A stretch of DNA of 64,000 nt, taken from assembly GCA_964036295.1 (NCBI GenBank), contig OZ038471.1, positions 12,666,184 to 12,730,183 on the forward strand, in the 5' to 3' direction. The notes beneath the pieces were generated by a model, which ran no database searches, had not been told where the DNA came from, and worked only from the letters and a program-made list of their open reading frames with translations. Source of the DNA: Plumapathes pennacea. Lineage: Eukaryota; Cnidaria; Anthozoa; Antipatharia; Myriopathidae. Shown here in pieces: positions 45,236 to 55,965 of the stretch (the stretch's first letter is position 1; every line of letters begins with the position of its first letter). The position numbers were made by a program, and so were the translations under genes.

Positions 45236-45864
45236 AAATTTTTACAATAACACGTCAGTTTCTCGCTTTGTGATTGGCTAATTTTCATTATCAATAAGAG
45301 GACAGACACATAAAATCGAGTGCTGACGACAGTGATTTGGACGAAGAAGGTGAATTCAGCTTCAATTTTACCTCAGTTCTTGCAAAAGCGACATTCGGCA
45401 TTTGAAGTAGAGAACCAAAAGTGTTCAGAGGCCAATTCCTTGAGCTTTGTCTTGGAATTGTCGAGAAAACCGCAACAGAAAAGCGTCTAGTTTCATTTCT
45501 TTCCAACTTCTTTGACAAAATTTTATTTTGCACGCGCGAAATGCTCACGTCAAACTGTCACTTTTTGGCCAATGAAATGTCTTGAATTTCAACCTCGACC
45601 AATTAGAAAGCGGGAAAAGTTGTTGCCAACATTTCGGTCAAATCAAACAAAATCCAGTTTTCTTGCGTGTTTTCCCCGCGTCGTTGCTTAAGTTTTGTTA
45701 TTGTAAAAAAACAAATTGACGCCAGTTTTTTATGTGTCTGTCCTCTTATTGATCATGAAACGCGTCATAACATTGTCAAAAAGTTGCGGATCAACTTTTT
45801 GACAATGTTATGACGCGTTTCATGATCAGTAAGAGGACAGACACAAAAAACTGACGTCAATTTG
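45236..45864. mobile_element. Composite palindromic element, copy 2 (inverted)
   Basis: Inverse orientation of 15504-16158. It starts TTTTTACAATAACACGTCAG, has the body with ACATTCGGCATTTGAAGTAG, then a palindrome at 45712-45864 with a shorter centre (AAGTTGCGGATCAACTTT). Both copies share the TAAGAGGACAGACACATAAA arm word. Confidence 0.65.
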
Positions 45865-45876
45865 TTAAATATATAG

Positions 45877-46009
45877 ATCTTATTAACCTCGTTTGCTTGG
45901 TCCGTATACAGTAAGTTATGGACCGAGTTTTTTTCGTCCCCTAATGGCGACGAAAAAAACGAGGATCCATAACTTACGGTATGGACCATACAAACGAGGT
46001 TAATAAGAT
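45877..46009. repeat. Palindrome with ATCTTATTAACCTCG ends
   Basis: ATCTTATTAACCTCGTTTG..TAAGTTATGGACC is mirrored by CATAACTTACGGTATGGACC and CAAACGAGGTTAATAAGAT. The centre is TTTTTTTCGTCCCCTAATGG. It lies 12 bp from the preceding palindromic element. Confidence 0.75.
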
Positions 46010-46509
46010 ATTTATTATATGGCTTTAGATCTTTCGGCAAACATAAAACAAGGCCCCAACGAGTACTCGTCTCGTTCATTCAACAACATCAATCGCGATC
46101 AGGCATGAATTACGCACGTTTGTTTTCACAACAAATTCAGTTAACAGCTTACAATTCTACCGATTTGAAAATCTTGAAAGAAAATAAGCGTCTGTCGAAC
46201 CAACTGCCTAGATAAATACTAATTTGTTCTGAGCTGAATGAAAAGGCCCATAGCGTGTGTCAAACAACGACACTGCAGTGAACTTTATTCGGTGAACGAC
46301 TCGAACTCGCCCTTGCTCGCTCACTAAAGATTTAAAAAAACTGCAGTCTTATCTGTTTCCAGAAAAAACTGCTTTGTAACTCAGAGTATTTTTTATTCTT
46401 TTGAATAAGTTTCTTACACGTACAATAATGTAGAAGGCAAAATGGCACTAAAAGAAAAACATTTCATCACAAACTGCGACCAACACATCGTTGAAAGCTA
46501 TATTATTCA

Positions 46510-46930
46510 AAACTCACCGCTTAATTTTCCTGCCTCCTTGTGGAGCGTTTAGGTTTCTTCCAGCAAAATAAACGTCCTCAAATCACCACGGCGTTTTTGT
46601 CCCAGTCAGTGATTTCGAAATACAGAGTTCTCGTGCATTGTGAAAAATTTATTTACAGTCTTCACAGTGCGCCATGACGAGCAAACATGTCTGCAAAACT
46701 TGATTCTTGCACGGTTTTAGTCATAACTGTTCACGGTGATTGTTCGCTTTCCACTTTCTTCCTGGCAAGTGTGCAAATTTTAACACAGGGGTAAAACAAC
46801 CCTCCATACTCTGCAGCACTTGTTGTCAATGACGGCTGAGGTCGCAAGCAATTTTTTCCTCGGACGTTTTCCTTTTTCGTAACGGTCATTTTCCAAGATT
46901 GTAAACTTTCCCCGATCATCATAACTTAAC
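46510..46930 (-). other. Exon-like segment related to Helitron cargo
   Basis: On the minus strand this stretch ends in a GTGAGTT donor-like site (near 46516). It has a loose, collinear resemblance to 49990-50320 inside a Helitron: the words AATCACTGTGGA/AATCACCGTGAA, TTTTGAAATCATTGAAGACG versus TTTCGAAATCACTGACTGGG, and TTTGCTGGAAAAG versus TTTGCTGGAAGAA. A shorter match (CGAACAATCACCGTG) also occurs in the 43029 and 53274 Helitrons. Coding status is unclear. Confidence 0.4.
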
Positions 46931-47150
46931 AGTGAGTATCCGGAACGTTTAAACTTCCCATTGCACTTCTGGGCCTTTTATGATCACAAACGTTGAGCAA
47001 CTTTTCGAGTAATCATTTGCGATCCACATGTGCAAACTGATTTTGCGGTCCGTACAGGAAAGTATGGACCGGTAAATTAACCAATGTAGCGTGCGTAGTA
47101 TCAGTGCCATATAATATATATATATATATAGTGCCATATAATATATATAT

Positions 47151-47553
<403 letters not shown>

Positions 47554-48013
47554 TCATTCCCGAAAAGGTTGTCCAGTTGAAATATATATTTAGGCAATTT
47601 TATCTATCACGTGACCACTGAAATAACCGTATAACTATAAAGAAATACATAATACATTAAGTCAGCATGTTTATATAATTTTATGGTATATATATATATA
47701 TATATATACCAATAAAGAGAAATAAAGTCGCGAATTGGTTCTGGGTACGTGGTGTCTTCCTGCAGACGACAGTGAGAAGGCTGAGAAGTAGTTCCAATAT
47801 AGTGCCGTCTAAACGAAAACGTGAGTGATATTTGTGAAGAAATACAAATCAAATGGGAGATTGAGAAACAACCATCTTCCTATTATTCTGACTTATGTAA
47901 CAGATGAGTTTCGTTAGCTGGGGTAAGTTGTGAAAACGTTAGAAAAACAGTAAATGTATTTATTTGTTGACTCTATTCAATATATAAATCAAAAGTTATC
48001 TGAACAGTCTATA

Positions 48014-48327
48014 GTGCCGTTTTTTGCGTGACTGTCGAAAGTAAACGTGCGATTGCTTTGGTTTTGCGTTTGCTACGCTTTCCGATTGGTCCTAACAAGT
48101 TTAGCAACTTCTTGGCCAATCAAGAGCGATATAATCACGCAAGAAAGCAAGTGACGATGGCGTGTTCTCGCACTGCTGATTGGAAAGTAAAACCAATCGC
48201 AATTATTTGGTTTGGTTTTGGTTTTGGTTTTGTACTTCTAATTGGTCCGACGTGTTTTTGCTCGCCTCATTGATTGGCTCTACGATTGCTTTGGTTTTGG
48301 TTTTCGACGGTCATCCAAAAAGCGCTC
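48014..48327. mobile_element. TA-flanked MITE family 'GAGC', copy 5
   Basis: Duplicate of 26595-26924 within the pseudogene's intron 10. It has a slightly degraded left end (GTGCCGTTTTTTGCGTGACT) and internal small deletions. Confidence 0.8.
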
Positions 48328-48973
48328 TAATTCGATACTAGGTTTACAGAATTATAGAAATTCTTTACGAGATAAGTCCCCTTATAATCACAAATCAATC
48401 TACACACGAATAATTGAAACTGCAGATACCTGATATCATCGTTTCACAACGCTGCTATTTTTGACACTCGAAATTACAAATTTCAATAAAAACTGGGACT
48501 CTAAAATGACAATTAAAAAATAGCACAATAGCACAAATCATAAAGTGATTACACTACGTTAATTATAGAATTCTTAAAAAATTACGATAAAAAACTAAAA
48601 CTATAGGAAACTATCATAATTCACTTTAACCTTTTAACTGACTAGTACTAATTTTTTTTTCCACCAATCCATACATATCTGATTAATACAATATTTCTGA
48701 ACTTTCGAGTACTACCAAATTGATGTATTCATGCTATGGATCTGAAAATTTGCATGTTTGCATATCATTCGATGCTCTTTCCATTTCTAGCACTTAAAAT
48801 GCCTGAGGTAAGGGTTTTTCGTCACGTGGTGCATTTTAGGCCACGTGACCAGATTTTGCAAAGGGCCCATCAGGGCTTGTTGAACCCAACTGCCAGCTTT
48901 GAATCAAATTGCAAGCTTTGTATGTGTTTCATCTATTTGCAGGTCTTTGTCAGCATTCTAATCATGTTTCTTA

Positions 48974-50674
48974 CTAGAAATACGATAATCGCAGCTTTCT
49001 TCTCGTTCAGTAGTGGGTTTTCGGAAAGCGGGATTCTTGTTTATTTTCCGTTCAGAGATTATTTAATTTTTTTTTTTGCAAACCACGGCTGTGTAGCAAC
49101 GTCACCAGTCGGCCACTAAAAAAAATCTTTGTCACACGGCAGTCTGATTTAGTTCAGACAACGTGTACAGTCTGCAATTTTCGTAGACACTAGCTGAACT
49201 TCAAAATTCGCTGAGAAAACATTTACACGCAACTACAGAATAGTCGATCTTGGACACCGAAGATTTTATGAATTTCAAGAAAAGCCGCGATTTCTCCAGC
49301 CAATGCTTTATCCTAACCACATACGTGTATGTTTGTTTTTTTGTGTGTGTGCCAAATTTAGAACCATCAAAGCGAGTCGCTTGTTTACACGCTTTCGAAG
49401 TCTCGGAATTGTGTGAATTTTGGCAGGGATTCAATTTTGAACACAACAACTTTTCAAACTGCGTTTGACGATTTTAAAATCTTTGACAGAAAAAAAAATC
49501 AAGTCACTAAATAATACAAGGTCCGATTTTATTGAGCGAGCAAACCCGGTCACTAAATAATTCAAAGTCCGATTGTGTTGAGCGAGTATCTTACGGGGGT
49601 TCCGCTTGTAGACATATTGTTTAATTTGGAAAGCAGTGGCCGGATATTTTCTACTTTAATAGCCTTCAAAAAGCAAAAGCATTTTAACCCGGTTACATTT
49701 TATCCTTGAATACACTGTGCCAACAAACGCGGCGACAAAACTTCACAGCATGTGTCAGACTGTCAATGAAATTATGCAAACATGTCAGGAATCGGATGAC
49801 ACAATTTTGTACGAAGGCACTCTGAAATAGCTTTGAAAACCAGCGAAAAGATCACAGTATAATCCTACTTGGCCTTCAGGACAGTTCCCGGGGCATCAAA
49901 CGACAAAATATACGGCATTTGTTGAAATACCAATGATAACACGACCGTCGTTTAACAAAAGTGTATTTAACGTTAATTGATGTAAAATTTCAAAACTCAC
50001 CGGTTCCTGAAAGCCATAGCTTTAGCTCTTTTCCAGCAAAGGAAACAAAACCCAAAACACTATTGTTTACGTCTTCAATGATTTCAAAATACCCTGTATA
50101 GAGCAGTCCTCATACAGTACGAAAATTCCACTTTTGTGTTGTCATCTTGTCAAACTTGGATTCTGAAAACTGCATTCCTGTTATTGCGAAAGGTGAAATT
50201 TTCCACAGTGATTGTTCGATTTCCACCGACTGTATTTTGCTATTCCTTTCTGAAGAAGTGTCTGCGTTTTAACACAATACTGGCGTCTGGGATTGTGTTC
50301 AGGTCGACCAGTTGGGCCTTAAAGAATCCGTTTTAAGTCTAGTAAAGCTTGCCTCCCATGCACTGGCAAAATATCCGGGCAATTTACAGCCGTCCATCGA
50401 ACTGCTTGGCCTTGTATCTGCATCTTGCTGTACAAAATCACTTCAGTTCGTACTCTACCGCATGTCACCAAGAAAAGGGCGGTTTACAGTTAAGCTGCCG
50501 ATGTAACCTCGCCTGCTGTGGTCGCTCGACGCATAGGGCCTTGGGACGAAGTCGTATGCCACACACAAACACACAAACATTAGATTTCGAGATGACGACA
50601 CGCTTGGAGTCCCCGATAAGGCGATAATACTACTGCATTAGCGTCGTGAGTATTGCCCTCACTTCGTTCGGGGA
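48974..50674 (-). mobile_element. Helitron inserted in SLC12A8 pseudogene exon 11
   Basis: Reverse orientation: 3' CTAG at 48974 and 5' TCCCCGAACGAAGTGAGG ending at 50674, 1701 bp. The flanking bases rejoin TTTCTTA|TCAACTGG exactly as in the uninterrupted exon at 27517-27634, so the ends are exact and no target bases were duplicated. It carries an exon-like cargo (49990-50320, minus strand) and no Rep-helicase coding. Confidence 0.95.
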
Positions 50675-51886
50675 TCAACTGGGGCTATGCACCTGCCAAC
50701 ATTTCTGTTGCACTTATTGTCTATATCTACATCGGCCAAGCAAATCCAGGATTATCAAAAGGTACGCTTTATGTTATGCTTTATGTGAAATCATTTACAC
50801 GGAGTATGCGACATCAAGGAATTTATGTTATAAAATGATTTTCTCTGTATGGTAAATTCCCATGAAACTTCCACAAAGTTACAGTTGATAACGGCCACAT
50901 ATCGGTGACATTCCGTGCTTGTAATGTAACTGTTGTTAAAATGGATTGATTACCTGTTATAATATATCGTATTTCTGATTCAGTTTCGAAAAGTTGGCAA
51001 ACACTTGATCGACACTCTGTATCATTACTTAAAACGAGGTTCTAAAAATTGTTGGGATGAAATTCCCAGTACACTTTTAAAAACACTCGTAAGGTTTTTG
51101 CATTATTTGGGTAATATTTATACGAAGGAGGCAGCAAATCAACACCGATATCAGAAACTGACCGGGATCAGCGGAGGTTTGGGGATGCAGGTTCAGTAAC
51201 GCAATGTTTCCCTAGTAATCTCGCGGGTTGATTTGGGTAGCAACCATAGTCATAGTTACTCCCGCCGTTTACCCAGCGAAGGAGGCATCAAAATAACGCG
51301 CCAGACACTCAATTTGGCGTATTGGGCAATTTGCGTTTGTCCGGATTCGTCAAGTGACATCGCTGGCCAATCAAATGCGGCCATATGCAAATACGCATGA
51401 CGTCATGATGCTTTCGCACATGCTCAATAATCGCGTTCTACCGATTTAGTGTGTGCGAGTGGACAAAGTATGGAAAATACAACAACTTGTCAATGCTTGC
51501 GGACAAGCAGTATTTCACTTCCATTATGCAACCCCTATATTTTATAAATTACATTTTAAAAAGGATGGGACTGGAAATAGGCCAAGATAAGTTCGCTGCT
51601 GTTACGTTTTTGTCATCTTGTTCCTCTAAGTGTCTTGTGCTGTAAATCTGTGTTGGGTAGGAATTGCGAGTGACTTTGTCTTTACCAAATGGTTGCAGTC
51701 TCTGTGGGAAAAACTGATCAGGTTTGTACTAGCTACTCAGTCATTGTATCATTGATATTGAGAGGAATCTGCTCCGTATCAACCTCAAATTGACCACACC
51801 TCAGATATCAGGACATCATTATTATGATTAGTCGAGTGAAAATGGGTACTGGCAAAATTTGCCTTTAAAGGGTAAATCCGGGTCAA

Positions 51887-52041
51887 TATATAACGCGTTC
51901 CCGTGTAATATAGCCTCATCTAAACACGGTGGAAGTTGGGAGAACACGAGGACGCCGAGTGGTTTTCTTAGCTACTCGGGTGTTCTCACAACTTCCCGCG
52001 TGTTTAGATGAGGCTATATTACACGGGAACGCGTTGTATAT
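51887..52041. repeat. Palindromic element, duplicate copy
   Basis: Counterpart of 28708-28862 in the pseudogene's intron 12, with a few substitutions in the arms. Confidence 0.75.
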
Positions 52042-53273
52042 TTCTTTTATAAATAATTAGTCATTCAAATACATCACGTATTACGTCAGCGTGTAATATA
52101 TTCTCATCTTACACGGTATTTACTCGATATTTACAAACAGCTCAGTATAATTGATGTAATGGTACCGTAAAATAGCATCATGTTCCAAATAACGTATCAG
52201 ACAGCTCCAAGCAGCAGTTGTCTGTCCTTTACAGAAGCCCTCTCACCGTAGATGCTTTGCGCGCCCTGTGACTGACGGCGGCCATTTTCGTGTCATACGA
52301 AAATGGCTGATTCTCATATTTTTTCTATGTTTTATTGCGAAATAACTCATCACAAACGCTCCTGTTGTAAATATAAACATAGGCGCGCAAAACATCTACG
52401 GTGAGAGGGTCTCTTTTACATTACTAATCATGTGTGCGGTTTATAATTTTTCCTTCAGGAAAAGCTCACCAGAGCAGCAAATTGTGGTAGTGCCGAAGAC
52501 TGGTATTCCATAGGGCCTTTCCACCTATCAATTGACCGAGGAAAATGCAGACTTTGCTTACCGAGACAAACGCCATCACTCTTCGGTTGTGACGACTATT
52601 GGACCTCAGTAGAGCCGTGAACGTCCCACATCCAAAAAATATGGTTATTTATTTGGCTGAAAGTCTAAATTATAGTGAACCTTCTCATTTTTATTTATTC
52701 GTTTAGTAGGTTACAATTGAAAAAATGAACAGAATGAAGAATATATAAATGAACCGCGTTTTATTTTGAATGAAAATGAAGATCAAAGTTTGCGTTTTAA
52801 ATTGTAAATATTGTTTTCGGGAGCTTATAACGGGACTTTGCTTTAATCCATTCTATTTACTGCCCAGGGCAGTGATTCACGTTGAACGTGTTCCAGTGAT
52901 GTCAAAGAAGATATTATTTCATAAATATATACAGAATTTAAATTTCTGTGCTGTCAAATGTCCGTCTGCGAGTATCTATTTATTTGTCCGCCTATTAAGA
53001 CGGTTTTTTGAGGACGATTTAATCGACTAGACAGGTAACTCGCCCATATAGCCCGTCTTTAATTCACACAATACATTGAATATCAAAACATTTCGTTATA
53101 CATCCAAGAACATATCCTTATACCTTCATGCAATTCTAGTATTACGCCGAGACTGCATGTACTCTGATTTTGACATTAGGCCAAAAATGGCCTAATCTCA
53201 AGAATCTCAAACACTTCAAAGTTTCAGAAAAGCTTTCTGGGACTATAACGAGACTTTCTGCAATACATTTTTA

Positions 53274-54737
53274 CTAGAAATACGATAATCGTAGAAACCC
53301 CCTCACTCTGCCATTGATGGGACTTTTACTTTGGTAACTCCCAACAAGAGTAGCCTTTGTTTTACCGAAATGACGACTCAATCTTTTCTTCGAACTCAAG
53401 TGCTACACGCAAAGGAAGGAGAAAAAGAATGGTGTGTTATACTTTTGCGTTGAAAAAAGAATCGATTGCGTGACGAAGTACGTATTTCCCACGGTCGGCA
53501 CGTCAAATTAATTCATACAGTCTGCCAAGCACGTTCTCAAAATTTAATACTCAAAGTTTGATATTGGTAAAAAAGGAACACTGATTTTCTAATTTTGAAT
53601 TCATAGGCAGTACAATTAAATAGGCTTCCTGTGCGATTTGATTTTACTCTGGAAGGCATTCACCAGACTCAGGCATGCATATTTAATAGGCTCGAATTGT
53701 TTTGCATGTGAACCCACTCAAAACAGCAAGATTTCTCCCAGAATCAAAGCAAAACTTGAACAGTTTACTTCAAATTATACACGGGCTTCAGACCCAGTAA
53801 TACTTCTAAGGGCTTGTGAACGATTCTCGCTGCAATCACCGCGTGTCAGATTACAGAAAAATAAGACATCTGACTAAATCATTCAAGGCTCCAAGTTCCG
53901 ATTGCTCTGAGCAAATACGGTAGCCGAAACTGGCGACAGAAGCGTAGTAAAACAATACTTCGAGGGAAAATGATCAGCATACAGATTTTAATACATTCTT
54001 GAAGTGACCGAGTTACAAGCTATACGGGATAGAATATATTTGTCACGGTGATTGTTCGATTTCCACTGACTAACCTTTGTTGCTTGTCCTTTCTAAATAA
54101 GTATCTGAGTTTAACACAAAACGGCGTCTGAAGCTCCCGATTTCCTTTCAAGCGCTGTTCCCTTTGCGGAGTTGTCTGTGTTACCCGCTTCTGTTCATGT
54201 CGCTTTTGGTCGGCATTCATGCGCTGTTGTCTTTGCGGAGTCTTCTTTTCGGCCCGCTTTTTCTCCTGAAGGTCTCGATTCGCTTTCAAGCGCTGTTCTC
54301 TTTGCGGAGTTGTCTGTGTTACCCGCTTCTCTTCATGTCGCTTTCGATCGGCATTCATGCGCTGTTTTCTCTGCGGAGTCTTTTCTTCGGTCCGCTTTTG
54401 CTCTTGAAGTGCCTGTTCCCTTCTCTTTTGAAGACGAGCTTCGCGAGACCGTTCTGTTTCAAGTTTTCTAGTTTTCAAATTCATTTTCGTGAGCGCAGTT
54501 ACGTACAATTGTTGCTTTGTTCAAAACTTTCTTAAAAACATGGCGGTGACGCGTCGATAGCCTTATTTGGACATTGCCTTAGGCACCTGGCCTAAAAAGG
54601 TCGCATCGCACAAACACACAAACACACAAACAAACACACGAACATTAGATTTCGAGATGGCGACGCGCTTGGAGTCTTCAAATGAGCCGACTATGATGCA
54701 TTAGCGTCGTAAATATTTCCCTCACTTCGTTCGGGGA
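53274..54737 (-). mobile_element. Non-autonomous Helitron with charged-repeat ORF
   Basis: Reverse orientation, 1464 bp. The empty site at 30085-30105 (CAATACATTTTTA|TGATCATTT) shows the insertion point between A and T with no duplication. The 5' end is TCCCCGAACGAAGTGAGG (54737), the 3' end CTAG (53274). It belongs to the same subfamily as 43029-44381. Confidence 0.95.
54020..54484 (-). pseudogene. Helitron charged-repeat ORF with foreign C-terminus
   Basis: 155 codons from ATG in the usual GCTCACGAAAATG context. Four alternating 23-residue repeats, of EEKTPQRKQRMNADRKRHEE and [20 protein letters not shown] type, are predicted to form a long charged helix. The frame ends with TPFCVKLRYLFRKDKQQ and ITVTNIFYPV. 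Compared with 4830-5756 the Cys-rich and Rep-adjacent segments are missing. Whether it is translated is unknown. Confidence 0.55.
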
Positions 54738-54855
54738 TGATCATTTTTATGATCTTTAAATTGAAAACGGTGAAAGTTCATCCCTTGGGAGCTGCGCGGG
54801 AGCGCCACGCTTTCTTACACCTTTTCTGCCTTCTGTACCGTCTTTACTTCATATA

Positions 54856-55007
54856 CAGTAGAACCCTGCTATTTCGAACTCTCAAGGGAATCGAGAAATA
54901 GTTCGAGATAGCGGGGTTCTACCGAGGTGGAGTTTCTATCAAGTTCAATTTCCAGGGAAACGAATTCTGTTCGAGATAGCGGGGACTTGAGATGCGGAGT
55001 TCTACTG
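54856..55007. mobile_element. Tigger-like MITE, unexpanded copy
   Basis: 152 bp with the same ends and TA flanks as 30212-30770 but only one 68-bp unit, presumably the ancestral state. Confidence 0.85.
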
Positions 55008-55136
55008 TATACCCAGTTGAACATTGTGTAAAGTCCTTCTGAAGACACTTGTGCCGTAGGTAATCAAATTTAGAGGTCTTTTTACTACTTGAAGCAGAAA
55101 GCTAACGGAAAGTTGCTCAACCTTTGTGAATTCAAC

Positions 55137-55450
55137 ATGGCGTCCAAAGAATCCGCCAGTACAAGATCTAGTTCTAACTTGGAATCCTATACAAGTGAGC
55201 AAATACAAGAGCTATTCAACACTGAATTGACGAAATATCTTTAATCCGCTGCATTTCAAGAAACCTTGAGTCAAACGCTGAAGAGCGTCATCGACGAAGC
55301 TGTCAAAGTTGGAACGAGGCCTCTCAAAGAAAAGATCAACTATCTTAAGAGCCAGCTCTTCCTGAAACTCCGACGCTGTAACGTTCGCATAACTTGAATT
55401 GAAGAAGAAGAGTGACAAGATTGCTGCTGAAAGGTAATTTGCTTTCTTTG
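55137..55450 (+). pseudogene. Possible retroelement ORF1-like relic, copy B
   Basis: 36-codon opening frame MASKESASTRSSSNLESYT..QELFNTELTKYL to TAA at 55242-55244. The same frame then reads on as AAFQETLSQTLKSVIDEAVK. It lacks the extra bases that break copy A. Identity unknown. Confidence 0.35.
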
Positions 55451-55575
55451 ACAAGGAATTGGGAGTAGTAGTTTAGTAGTAGTTTATTTCAACACTTTTC
55501 ACCGAATGAGCAAAAGCTCGTTTAAATGTGTACGTGCATTATTACAGATTAAGAATAATAAAATCACTATATTAA

Positions 55576-55765
55576 CCCTTTCACTCCCAAGAGTGATCAA
55601 CTTCAAATTTCTCTTTTCAGTCTCCCACCAGAGATATATGCAGTATGGAGAATTTGGCTTTTGATACCTTGCTCAAATGACAGCTGATTAAAACATAAAT
55701 TCACTTATACATTTCCTCATTTTATGGTTGGGAGAATTTGTATTTTGAGCTTGGGAGGGAAAGGG
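55576..55765. mobile_element. TTAA-flanked MITE, copy 3B
   Basis: Duplicate of 31296-31498 with TTAA on both sides and a few internal deletions. Confidence 0.8.
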
Positions 55766-55965
55766 TTAAGTTAAATTGTGAGATAACACTCGTTAATCTA
55801 AATATCACCAAATAATAATTAATAATAATATTGATAATTACAAATTAACTAAATCTAAACTAACTAGATCTGGAAAAAACAATATTAAGTAGCCTAAGCC
55901 TAGAAGGAAAAACAATATTAAGTAGCCTAAGTAAATACACAAACTATTTAAACCCAGTAAAAACA

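Larger units (their letters stand above)
47838..52612 (+). pseudogene. SLC12A8: SLC12A8 3'-end pseudogene
   Basis: Duplicate of SLC12A8 exons 10 (partial, 47838-47922), 11 (48943-48973 plus 50675-50761), 12 (51661-51721) and 13 (52459-52612). Exon 10 has TGG changed to TGA (47905-47907), exon 11 is split by a Helitron inserted between A and T, and exon 13 has TAC changed to TAG (52511-52513). Splice sites are otherwise kept. With no upstream exons or promoter and three disabling lesions it cannot make a transporter. Confidence 0.95.
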
